From positions 124,001 to 188,000 of the forward strand of contig NZ_LMDK01000022.1 of assembly GCF_001425055.1 (NCBI RefSeq): a stretch of 64,000 nucleotides of DNA. Reading direction: 5' to 3'. A program made the position numbers and the translations under genes. How positions within the stretch are numbered: position 1 is the stretch's first letter; each line of letters opens with the position of its first letter. Positions 46,953 through 58,082 of the stretch are shown here, piece by piece. The DNA is from Pelomonas sp. Root1237. Its GTDB lineage: Bacteria > Pseudomonadota > Gammaproteobacteria > Burkholderiales > Burkholderiaceae_C. The notes under the pieces were generated by a model. That model ran no database searches. It saw only the letters and a program-made list of their open reading frames with translations, and was not told the DNA's origin.

Positions 46953-47717
46953 TCAAGGCGCCACCTCGCACTGCACCCCCGCTTCCGCCAGCAGGGCTGG
47001 AAACGGCGCTGGCGGCACCTGGTCGGTGAACAGCATGTCGACCTCGTCGAGCCTGGCCAGCTTGACCATGGCCGGCCGGTTGAACTTCGAATGATCGGCC
47101 GCCAGCCACACCTGCCGCGAGTGCTCGATGATCGCCCGCGCCACCTTGACCTCGCGATAGTCGAAGTCGCGCAAGGTGCCGTCGTCCTCGATGCCGGAAA
47201 TGCCGATCAGCCCGATGTCCACCTTGAACTGGCTGATGAAGTCCACCGTGGCTTCGCCGACGATGCCCCGGTCGCGGGACCGCACCACGCCACCCGCCAC
47301 GATGACCTCGCAGGCGGGGTTGTCGCTCAGGATGGCGGCGACATTGAGGTTGTTGGTGATGACGCGCAGGCCCTTGTGGTTCATCAGCTCGCGCGCAACC
47401 GCCTCGGCCGTCGTGCCGATGTTGATGATCAGCGAGCAGTCTTGCGGCACGACCGCCGCGATGGCCCGCGCGATGCGCTGCTTGCTGTGCTCGTTGAGCT
47501 GCTGGCGCTGCCGGTACGCGATGTTCTCGGTCGTCGAGGTGGGCATGCGCACGCCGCCGTGAAAGCGCGCGAGCAGGCCCGCGGCGGCGAGCTGCTTCAC
47601 GTCGCGACGCACCGTTTGCAGCGTCACGCCGAACTGTTCGGCCAAGGCCTCCACCGAGACCGCGCCGCGATTGCGCACCTCCTGGATCAGCAGGGCTTGT
47701 CGAGGGTTGGGGATCAT
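46953..47717 (-). CDS. glpR: DeoR-family glycerol regulon repressor
   Basis: 254 residues from the ATG at 47717. N-terminal DeoR winged helix (about 4-58: RQALLIQEVRNRGAVSVEAL, GVTLQTVRRDVKQL) and a DeoRC sensor domain with INIGTTAEAVAREL and the GGVVRSRDRGIVG signature. Divergent from glpD, which is how GlpR genes are often placed. Expected to bind glycerol-3-phosphate and release the operon. The frame is open upstream into the promoter region but not conserved. Confidence 0.9.
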   Translation of the reverse strand: MIPNPRQALLIQEVRNRGAVSVEALAEQFGVTLQTVRRDVKQLAAAGLLARFHGGVRMPTSTTENIAYRQRQQLNEHSKQRIARAIAAVVPQDCSLIINIGTTAEAVARELMNHKGLRVITNNLNVAAILSDNPACEVIVAGGVVRSRDRGIVGEATVDFISQFKVDIGLIGISGIEDDGTLRDFDYREVKVARAIIEHSRQVWLAADHSKFNRPAMVKLARLDEVDMLFTDQVPPAPFPALLAEAGVQCEVAP

Positions 47718-47902
47718 GCGCGCAAGGCAGGGTTCAAGCTTGGGGGGCCAGCGTAAAGGCGCGCGGAGATGTTCCATAGGGGTGGATTTGCTCTTGCGCA
47801 GCGTTCGCTTGTGACTTAAAAAGAAAAACTTCGAACCAATACGAACAAAAGCGAACCTGCCGGCGCGCATTGCTCGGCGACCACACGAAGATCGGAGACA
47901 GC
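47718..47902. promoter_or_regulatory. glpR-glpD intergenic control region with CGAAC boxes
   Basis: AT-richer 185-bp divergent promoter region. CGAAC occurs at 47832-47836, 47842-47846 and 47852-47856, exactly one helical turn apart, and its reverse complement GTTCG at 47803-47807. These are good candidate GlpR boxes. Promoter hexamers are not clear enough to call. Confidence 0.6.
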
Positions 47903-49531
47903 TTGAACGACTCCCCGACGGGCGTGACACAACCGGCCGCATCTCCCGCCCACCCGAGTGCAGCGCAAGCGTGCGACGTGCTCATCGTGGGCGGTGGCAT
48001 CAATGGTGCCGGCATCGCGCGCGACCTGGCCGGGCGCGGCCTGTCGGTGGTGCTTTGCGAGAAGGACGACCTGGCCGCCCATACGTCGTCGGCATCCACC
48101 AAGATGATCCACGGCGGCATCCGGTACCTGGAGTACTACGACTTCCTGCTGGTGCGCAAGGCGTTGGCCGAGCGCGAGGTGCTGCTGCGCAGCGCCCCGC
48201 ACATCATGCGTCCGCTGCGGCTGGTGGTGCCACACGACCCAAGCATGCGCCCGGTGTGGATGATGCGCATCGGCCTGTTCCTCTACGACCACCTCGCGCG
48301 ACGCGAGTTCCTGCCCGGCTCACGCACCATCCGCCTGCGCGGGCACACATTGGGCGCCCCGTTGAACCCGCGCTATTCCCGTGCCTTCCTGTACTCCGAC
48401 GGTTGGACCGACGACGCCCGGCTGGTGGTGCTCAACGCACTGGACGCCGCCGAGCGGGGGGCCCAGGTGTTGCCGGGTTGGCGCTGCATCGACGCCCAGC
48501 GCGACAGCACCCATTGGCAGGTCACCCTCCAGGGCGCCACGGGCACCGTCCGCCTCGTGCGCGCCCGCGCCCTCGTCAACGCGGCGGGGCCTTGGGCGGC
48601 GCAGTTCCTGAAGGAGCACGCTCACGCGCAGGCATCGAAGATCAAGCCCCTGCGGCTGGTCAAGGGCAGCCACATCGTCGTGCCCAAGCTGTTCGACCAC
48701 GACCACGCCTACGCGCTGCAGGGCGCCGACAAGCGCGTCATCTTCATCATTCCCTACGAGGGCGACTACACGCTCATCGGCACCACCGACGTCGAGCACA
48801 AGGGCCCGGCCGGCGACGCGAAGATCGACGACGACGAGACCCGCTACCTCTGCGAACAGGCGAGCCGCTACATGGTCAAGCCGGTGGCGCCGGGCGATGT
48901 GGTGTGGAGCTACTCCGGCGTGCGTCCGCTGATCGAGGACGACGCCGAAGATCCCTCGGCCGTGACCCGTGACTACCTGCTCGAGCTGGACACCGACGGC
49001 CCGCCCTTGCTGACCGTGTGGGGCGGCAAGATCACAACCTTCCGCAAGCTGGCCGAAGACGCGGCGGACGGGCTTTGCAAAGGCCTGGGCTTGAAGACGG
49101 CCGCATGGACCGCAGGCACCTGGCTGCCCGGTGGCGACCTGAGTGCCTGGATCGGCCCGGCCACGCGGCCGGATGTCGACTTCGCCCGTTTCGAACAGAA
49201 GCTAGGGGAGCGGCACCCGGCGCTGCCGGTCAAACTGCGCCATCGGCTGGCTCGTTGCTATGGCGCTCGCATCGACCGGGTTCTTGGGGCCGAAGGCCTG
49301 GGTGAAGAGATCGCACCGGGCCTGCACGAGGGCGAGCTCGTCTACCTGCACGACCACGAATGGGCACGCACGCCCGACGACGTGCTGTGGCGCCGCACCA
49401 AGCTCGGGTTGCACATGAGCGAAGCACAACGCCGGGACGTCGCCCGCTGGTGGGCGACGCGCTGGCCGGGTGAAACGACGACGACAACGACAAGCATTGG
49501 AGACAGCGTGAGGACGACGACATGGAGTTGA
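47903..49531 (+). CDS. glpD: Glycerol-3-phosphate dehydrogenase (aerobic, FAD)
   Basis: 542 residues. FAD-binding DVLIVGGGINGAGIARDL near residue 30, the glycerol-3-phosphate dehydrogenase signatures ASTKMIHGGIRYLEYYD and LVNAAGPWAAQF, and the GTTDVEH and VWGGKITTFRKLAEDA segments. It oxidises glycerol-3-phosphate to dihydroxyacetone phosphate at the inner membrane, feeding ubiquinone. The start is TTG at 47903 with GGAGACA just upstream, a ribosome site that recurs before other genes of the operon; a TTG 33 bp earlier lacks one. Confidence 0.94.
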   Translation: MNDSPTGVTQPAASPAHPSAAQACDVLIVGGGINGAGIARDLAGRGLSVVLCEKDDLAAHTSSASTKMIHGGIRYLEYYDFLLVRKALAEREVLLRSAPHIMRPLRLVVPHDPSMRPVWMMRIGLFLYDHLARREFLPGSRTIRLRGHTLGAPLNPRYSRAFLYSDGWTDDARLVVLNALDAAERGAQVLPGWRCIDAQRDSTHWQVTLQGATGTVRLVRARALVNAAGPWAAQFLKEHAHAQASKIKPLRLVKGSHIVVPKLFDHDHAYALQGADKRVIFIIPYEGDYTLIGTTDVEHKGPAGDAKIDDDETRYLCEQASRYMVKPVAPGDVVWSYSGVRPLIEDDAEDPSAVTRDYLLELDTDGPPLLTVWGGKITTFRKLAEDAADGLCKGLGLKTAAWTAGTWLPGGDLSAWIGPATRPDVDFARFEQKLGERHPALPVKLRHRLARCYGARIDRVLGAEGLGEEIAPGLHEGELVYLHDHEWARTPDDVLWRRTKLGLHMSEAQRRDVARWWATRWPGETTTTTTSIGDSVRTTTWS

Positions 49532-50591
49532 CGCTGGAGCGGGTCGGCAAGGTGGTGGGCCCCGAGACCCATCTCTATCCACTGGACCTGAAGCTCGCGC
49601 CGGGCGCAGTCACGGTGCTGCTGGGAGCCACCCAAGCGGGCAAGACGACCCTGATGCGCTTGATGGCGGGGCTGGACAAGCCCACGCACGGCCAGGTCCA
49701 CGTGGACCGCAGGGACGTGACCGGCATGCCGGTGCGAGAGCGCAACGTCGCCATGGTGTACCAGCAGTTCATCAACTACCCGTCGATGAGCGTGTATGAC
49801 AACATCGCCTCGCCGCTCAAGCTGCGCCGCGAGAAGAACATCGCCGGCCGCGTGCAGGAACTGGCCGCCAAGTTGCACATCGAGCCCTTTCTCTCGCGCC
49901 TGCCCGCAGAGCTTTCGGGCGGCCAGCAACAGCGCGTGGCGCTGGCCCGCGCCCTTGCCAAGGCCGCGCCCTTGATGCTGCTCGACGAGCCCCTGGTGAA
50001 CCTGGACTACAAGCTGCGCGAGGAACTGCGCGACGAGCTCACGCAGCTCTTCGCCGTGGGCGACTCCACCGTGGTCTACGCCACCACCGAGCCCACCGAA
50101 GCCTTGCTGCTCGGCGGCTACACCGCCGTGATGGAGGCCGGCGAAGTGCTCCAGTACGGGCCCACGGCCGAGGTGTTCCACAGGCCGCGGTCGATCCGCG
50201 TCGCGCGCGCCTTCAGCGACCCGCCGATGAATCTCATCGCCGGCAACGCCACCCCGTCGGGGGTGAGCCTGCCGGCGGGTGTGCAGGTCACGACTCCCCT
50301 GCCCGCCACCCGCAGCGCCGCGCTGACCCTCGGCGTGCGCGCAAGCGCGCTGCACCTGCAAAGCCGCCCGGGCGACGTGGCCCTCCCCGGCACGGTGGAG
50401 CTGGCGGAAATCTCGGGCTCCGACACCTTCGTGCACGTGGAGACCCCGGTGGGAGAACTGGTTGCCCAACTGACCGGCGTGCACTTCTTCGATTTGGGCG
50501 CCAGCCTCACGCTGTACCTGAGCCCTGGCCAGGTGTACGTGTTCGACGCCAGCGGCGAGCTGCTGGTGGCGCCGAGCAAGGAGCTGACCTG

Positions 50592-50592
<1 letters not shown>
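49522..50592 (+). CDS. glpS: Glycerol ABC importer ATPase GlpS
   Basis: 356 residues: ABC domain (1-235) plus a C-terminal OB-like (TOBE) domain as in MalK. The Walker A is unusual, GATQAGKT (35-42), with Gln for the fourth-position Gly. The signature LSGGQ (131-135) and Walker B LMLLDE (151-156) are normal, and the H-loop histidine is replaced by T189 (YATTEPTEA). With GlpT it would form a heterodimer with one consensus and one degenerate site. Named after the R. leguminosarum GlpSTPQUV glycerol transporter because gene order matches. Confidence 0.88.
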
Positions 50593-52490
<1,898 letters not shown>

Positions 52491-52498
<8 letters not shown>

Positions 52499-53303
52499 GC
52501 GCCGCTTCAAGAAGCGCACGATCTTCCTGATCGCCTACCTGCTGTTTGCCATCCTGCCGGTGTACTGGATGGTCAACATGTCGTTCAAGACGAACACGGA
52601 GATCCTGTCCAGCTTCAGCCTCTGGCCGCAGCACTTCACCTGGGAACACTACAAGACCATCTTCACCGACGAGAGCTGGTACTCCGGCTACATCAACTCG
52701 CTGATCTACGTGGCCATCAACACGGTGATCTCGCTGCTGGTGGCCCTGCCGGCGGCCTACGCGTTCAGCCGCTACAGCTTCCTCGGTGACAAGCACGTTT
52801 TCTTCTGGCTTTTGACCAACCGGATGACGCCGCCGGCCGTCTTCCTGCTGCCCTTCTTCCAGCTCTACACCACGCTGGGGATGATGGATACGCACATCGC
52901 CGTGGCGCTCGCGCACCTGCTGTTCAACGTGCCGCTGGCGGTCTGGATCCTGGAAGGCTTCATGAGCGGCATCCCGCGCGAGATCGACGAGACGGCCTAC
53001 ATCGACGGCTACTCCTTCCCGCGCTTCTTCCTGACCATCTTCGTCCCGCTCATCAAGGCCGGCGTGGGCGTGGCGGCGTTCTTCTGCTTCATGTTCAGCT
53101 GGGTGGAACTGCTGATGGCGCGCACGCTCACGAGCGTGAACGCCAAGCCCATCGTGGCGACGATGACGCGCACGGTCAGTGCCTCCGGCATGGACTGGGG
53201 CGTGCTCGCCGCCGCCGGCGTGCTGACCATCGTGCCCGGCGCGATCGTCATCTGGTTCGTGCGGCACTACATCGCCAAGGGTTTCGCGATGGGCCGCGTC
53301 TAG
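52491..53303 (+). CDS. glpQ: Glycerol ABC importer permease GlpQ
   Basis: 270 residues with six helices, MalG/UgpE-like. The EAA loop IDETAYIDGYSFPRFFLTIF lies near residue 165. The second membrane subunit of the importer. Not the periplasmic phosphodiesterase of the same name. Confidence 0.9.
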
Positions 53304-53333
53304 CGCCCGGCGATCGACCGAAAGGAGACAAGC

Positions 53334-53642
53334 ATGTTCGAGTGGATGGCCTGGACGCTGCCGGTGGCGGTGTTCTTCTGCAGCATCGTGCTGATGCTGA
53401 TCGGCATGACGGTCTGGGAGCTGAAGTCGCCCACCACCAGCCGCCGCGGCTGGCTGCCGCTGGAGACGACCCGCGGGGACCGCCTGTTCATCGGCCTGCT
53501 GGCGGCGGCCTGGGTCAACCTGGCCTTCGTGGCCTTGAGCGAGAAGATGGTCACGTGGTTCGGCCTCGTGGATGAGCCGTCCATCTGGATCAGCTTCGTG
53601 ATCTCCATGGCGCTGCTCGCGCTGATCATGCGCAAGGGCTAA
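53334..53642 (+). CDS. glpU: Small membrane protein GlpU (DUF2160)
   Basis: 102 residues with three hydrophobic helices (about 4-26, 45-62 and 80-98). DUF2160 proteins occur almost only between the permease and binding-protein genes of this importer type; the role is not established. ATG follows AAGGAGACAAGC. Confidence 0.83.
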   Translation: MFEWMAWTLPVAVFFCSIVLMLIGMTVWELKSPTTSRRGWLPLETTRGDRLFIGLLAAAWVNLAFVALSEKMVTWFGLVDEPSIWISFVISMALLALIMRKG

Positions 53643-53895
53643 GAGGGTGAGAGGACATCCAGCATGCCCGCTTTGACTCCCCAAACCACCCTGCTCGTCG
53701 TTGCAAATGCTCGCCGTAGCCCGAGCTACGGCTGTGCTTTGCGCCTAGACCAGGGCGCTTTGGGAAGCCATCTCGGCCACGCCGGATGCCCTCTCACCCT
53801 CTGAAGCGACGCAGTTTTTTCAAGAAGGCGGCCGGCCATCTCTTCCCGACCGGCGTGCCAGTGCAAGCAATGGGAAGCCATCTCAGGAGACAGAC
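53643..53895 (+). repeat. Intercistronic stem-loop and direct repeats before glpV
   Basis: A perfect 8-bp hairpin GCCGTAGC-CCGA-GCTACGGC (53713-53732), extended by GCAAA/TTTGC outside, lies between glpU and glpV. The 14-mer TGGGAAGCCATCTC occurs at 53761-53774 and 53871-53884, the second copy abutting the glpV ribosome site. No gene is seen. The hairpin could be a REP-like element that stabilises upstream mRNA or sets a high glpV:permease ratio. Confidence 0.6.
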
Positions 53896-55629
<1,734 letters not shown>

Positions 55630-55667
55630 GCAAGCCACTGTCTGTCGCCGACGGCGATGGCGTGTCG

Positions 55668-55694
55668 GACCCGGCGAAGTGCCGGGTCTTTTTT
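55668..55694 (+). terminator. Rho-independent terminator of the glp operon
   Basis: 8-bp stem GACCCGGC/GCCGGGTC with a five-base loop, followed at once by TTTTTT. Strong and well placed, 38 bp after the glpV stop. Confidence 0.9.
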
Positions 55695-55794
55695 CTTGTT
55701 TATTGCGATTGCGCGCGAGCGCCGCAACTGGCCCAGTTTTGCTGGATCAGTGATGGCGGCGTAGTGGCGCGCACGAGGCGCTGGAAGGCCGCCG

Positions 55795-56160
55795 GTGCGA
55801 CTGTTGACGAAGTTGTGGGCCGGCGGCAGGGTGCCGATACGGGCCGTGTTCGGCCGTATGCAGATCGATGCGATCAAGCCCCACCACGTGCGCGGCTACA
55901 TGGACAAGCGCGGTCAGCAGGCCAAGGCCCGTGCGAACCGCGAGAAGGCCCTTCTGAGCCATCTTTTCAACAAGGCCAGGGGTGGGACTACACCGACGCC
56001 ACGAACCCCTGCCAGGGCGTGAAGGGCTTCAAGGAATCGGGCCACGACCGACACGGGCGACCTGGCGCACTCGCAGAAGCTGCTTGGGCATCGAAACCGG
56101 GAAATGACCGAGCACTACGTCCGCGCGCGAATTGGTGACCGGGTCTCGCCGCGGCGCTAA
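55795..56160 (+). pseudogene. Tyrosine recombinase (phage integrase) remnant
   Basis: Three pieces of a tyrosine recombinase in alternating frames. Piece 1 (to about 55980): core-binding domain with IDAIKPHHVRGYMDKRG and KALLSHLFNKAR. Piece 2, shifted frame (about 55980-56050): YTDATNPCQGVKGFKESG. Piece 3, back in the first frame (about 56055-56160): C-terminus AHSQKLLGHRNREMTEHYV with the box II His-x2-Arg-like GHRNRE and the nucleophile Tyr. The catalytic middle (first Arg, Lys and His-x-x-Arg region) is deleted and the N-terminus is unclear. Its stop overlaps that of the convergent DUF4145 gene. Confidence 0.78.
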
Positions 56161-56930
56161 ATCTTCGGCGCTGAGGGCGCGGCCGCGGCGGGCGCCGAAC
56201 CAGCCTGTTTTTGTTCCGCGGACTTGACTTGCCCAAGCGCCGTCATGCTTGCAAGCCGCGCTCGCTTGTGCGCTCTAGCGACATACCACTCTTGGTCTAG
56301 TAGGTGGACCAAATCAAGCAGCTGCTTTGCTTCGCCCGGCTCAATATCGATGATCACACTGATATCTCGCTCAGGGTGTGCGCCGATATTGCCAACGCTC
56401 TTAACGGCCATCATCGCTTGATAAACATCAGCGTCGCACTTGGTCTCGATTTCCTTCAGTTCGTTGGCCAACGTGTTTTTGCTGACGCCCCAATAGTCGC
56501 GAATCATTCCCTGGAGCGCTCTACGCGCCAACGTGGCGGATGCCTTTGGGCTCAGCTCGCAGATGAGATGAGCTTCGCGATAGTCAGCTTGAACGCCTGC
56601 CGGCACGTCTCCTGACAACGGTGCGGTTGTAGTCGGCAAAAACGTAAACCGCCCTATGCCGACACGACGCGAATAGTCCGGAATCACACTCGTTCTACCG
56701 GAGGAGTTTTCGCCAGTTTTTCCGTACACCGCGCTGACGGCTAGATGTTGCTGCCGGCATTTCTTGTTCGGGCACCGAACCAACGCAGGAAAAACGACAA
56801 AGCCTTCATCGTCCTCCCCAACGCTTGTATCTGCCCATAGATCCACGCTCACGCGATGTCGGTCTGCGTCGTGAAGCGTCGAATGATGGCCACAGATCGA
56901 ACAGGTCCAGTTGTCGCGGTTGTCAGCCAT
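56157..56930 (-). CDS. DUF4145 protein with N-terminal zinc finger
   Basis: 257 residues. CSIC (C10/C13) and CPNKKC (C53/C58) form a likely zinc ribbon. The C-terminal DUF4145 domain (about 125-215) has LSPKASATLARRALQGMI and the GN-x3-H motif in KSVGNIGAHPERD (G180, N181, H185). The last 25 residues are Ala/Pro-rich. DUF4145 is helical, HEPN-like by pattern, and is often met near restriction or defence genes, but its function is not established. Base composition looks lower in GC than the neighbours, and it lies beside an integrase remnant, suggesting acquisition by transfer. GAGGGGGG ribosome site before the ATG at 56930. Confidence 0.82.
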   Translation of the reverse strand: MADNRDNWTCSICGHHSTLHDADRHRVSVDLWADTSVGEDDEGFVVFPALVRCPNKKCRQQHLAVSAVYGKTGENSSGRTSVIPDYSRRVGIGRFTFLPTTTAPLSGDVPAGVQADYREAHLICELSPKASATLARRALQGMIRDYWGVSKNTLANELKEIETKCDADVYQAMMAVKSVGNIGAHPERDISVIIDIEPGEAKQLLDLVHLLDQEWYVARAHKRARLASMTALGQVKSAEQKQAGSAPAAAAPSAPKI

Positions 56931-57060
56931 CGGTCCCCCCTCTTTTTGTAGATGTACCGGCGAATTGTAGAAAAGCCCCGACCAGTTTCCTGTGCGGGGC
57001 TTGCGCCGAGTGCTTGTCGCGCCAATGGAGTCTAGTGCTTGCCACGAGAGCGGAATGCTC

Positions 57061-57168
57061 GGGATCGGTCGGACCGATCCCTCGGCCTCGCGGGGCGCTC
57101 GGCCCGTGGCCACAGGCCACGTCCAAGGCAGTCCACCGGACTGCCTTGAGCGAACCACTCGGTGGTTC
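57061..57168. repeat. Run of perfect hairpins (palindromic repeat, copy D)
   Basis: Four consecutive perfect inverted repeats: GGGATCGGTC/GACCGATCCC (57061-57081), CGTGGCC/GGCCACG (57105-57121), CAAGGCAGTCC/GGACTGCCTTG (57124-57148) and GAACCAC/GTGGTTC (57152-57168), loops of one to three bases. The stretch 57083-57106 resembles the cores of copies A and B. A fifth hairpin, the tRNA terminator, follows. Confidence 0.75.
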
Positions 57169-57194
57169 TCATCCGCCCCAAACCCCCAAACGCA

Positions 57195-57218
57195 AACGGC
57201 ACCCCGAAGGGTGCCGTT
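57195..57218 (-). terminator. Terminator after tRNA-Phe
   Basis: Perfect 10-bp stem AACGGCACCC/GGGTGCCGTT with a UUCG tetraloop on the minus strand, 7 bp after the tRNA 3' end, followed by TTTGCGTTTG. Confidence 0.75.
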
Positions 57219-57224
57219 CTTGTC

Positions 57225-57300
57225 TGGTGGCCTGGGGCGGAATCGAACCACCGACACGCGGATTTTCAATCCGCTGCTCTACCAACTGAGCTACCAGGCC
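57225..57300 (-). tRNA. tRNA-Phe (anticodon GAA)
   Basis: 76 nt with the CCA end encoded. Acceptor stem GGCCTGG/CCAGGCC, D stem GCTC/GAGC, anticodon stem GCGGA/TCCGC around loop TTGAAAA (anticodon GAA), T stem GGTGG/CCGCC with TTCGATT loop. All stems pair, one G-U. The 3' end faces the recombinase remnant. Confidence 0.97.
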
Positions 57301-57361
57301 TTGATCTGCTTCCCGAATGGCTGGCGCCGTTCAGCGAAGTCCGCGACTGTAGCACAGGCTG

Positions 57362-57377
57362 CGTAGCTTTTGCTACG
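57362..57377. terminator. Palindrome after ntrX
   Basis: CGTAGC-TTTT-GCTACG, a perfect 6-bp stem ending one base before the ntrX stop codon on the minus strand, between ntrX and tRNA-Phe. No T run follows on the minus strand, so it may be a processing or RNA-stability element rather than a terminator. Confidence 0.45.
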
Positions 57378-58076
57378 TCAGCCGCCGCTGCCGCGCTTGT
57401 TGCGGCTCAGGTCGACGCCCAGCTGCTTGAGCTTGCGGTAGAGGTGGGTGCGCTCCAGGCCGGTCTTTTCGGCGACGCGGGTCATGGAGCCGTTTTCCTT
57501 GGCGAGATGGAACTCGAAGTAGCTCTTCTCGAAGGCGTCACGCGCCTCGCGCAGCGGGCGGTCGAGCTCGAAGCTCTGCTCGGACGCCAAAGCGTTGCCA
57601 GGCATGTGGCTGTTGCCCGCAAGGCTGGCGGGCGCCGCCTGCATCGGGCTCATCTCGGGGCGGGCATAGCTGTTGGCCATGCCGACCGCCGCTGGCGCGG
57701 GGCGCGGCGGGGCGGTCTTGACCAGCGCCTGCTCGACGGCGCGCAGCAGTTTCTGCAGCGTGATCGGCTTTTCGAGGAAGGCGATGGCGCCGAACTTGGT
57801 GGCCTCCACTGCCGTGTCGATGGTGCCGTGGCCGCTCATCATGATGACGGGCATGGTCAGCACGCCGGCGCTGCCCCATTCCTTGAGCAGCGTTACGCCG
57901 TCGACGTCGGGCATCCAGATGTCGAGCAGCACGAGATCCGGGCGCATGCGTTCACGCACCGCCCGCGCCTGGGTGGCGTTCTCGGCAAGCTCAATGGTGT
58001 GTCCCTCGTCGCTGAGGATTTCGGACAACAGGGCACGGATGCCCAGTTCGTCGTCGACAACAAGAATCGTGGCCAT
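57378..58076 (-). CDS. ntrX: NtrX-like response regulator without AAA+ domain
   Basis: 232 residues. Receiver domain 1-118 with VVDDE (D8/D9), phospho-acceptor D52 in LVLLDIWMPDVDG and Lys in AFLEKPI. A Pro/Ala/Met-rich linker (about 120-170) and a C-terminal Fis-type helix-turn-helix (about 180-228: MTRVAEKTGLERTHLYRKLK). Classical NtrX has a central AAA+ sigma54-activator domain of about 240 residues; here it is absent, giving a RegA/PrrA-like architecture. It follows ntrY by 6 bp. Confidence 0.87.
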   Translation of the reverse strand: MATILVVDDELGIRALLSEILSDEGHTIELAENATQARAVRERMRPDLVLLDIWMPDVDGVTLLKEWGSAGVLTMPVIMMSGHGTIDTAVEATKFGAIAFLEKPITLQKLLRAVEQALVKTAPPRPAPAAVGMANSYARPEMSPMQAAPASLAGNSHMPGNALASEQSFELDRPLREARDAFEKSYFEFHLAKENGSMTRVAEKTGLERTHLYRKLKQLGVDLSRNKRGSGG

Positions 58077-58082
58077 GAATCC

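Noticed and set aside
57061..57218. Hairpin run considered as a CRISPR array
   Set aside because: The stems differ from each other, there are no repeat-spacer units of constant length and no cas genes.
56825..57289. Plus-strand frame across the hairpins and tRNA-Phe
   Set aside because: Crosses a tRNA gene and the hairpin run; no protein similarity visible.
55795..57300. Functional mobile element at tRNA-Phe
   Set aside because: The recombinase lacks its catalytic middle and is frame-shifted, and no second copy of the tRNA 3' end was found by eye in the window.
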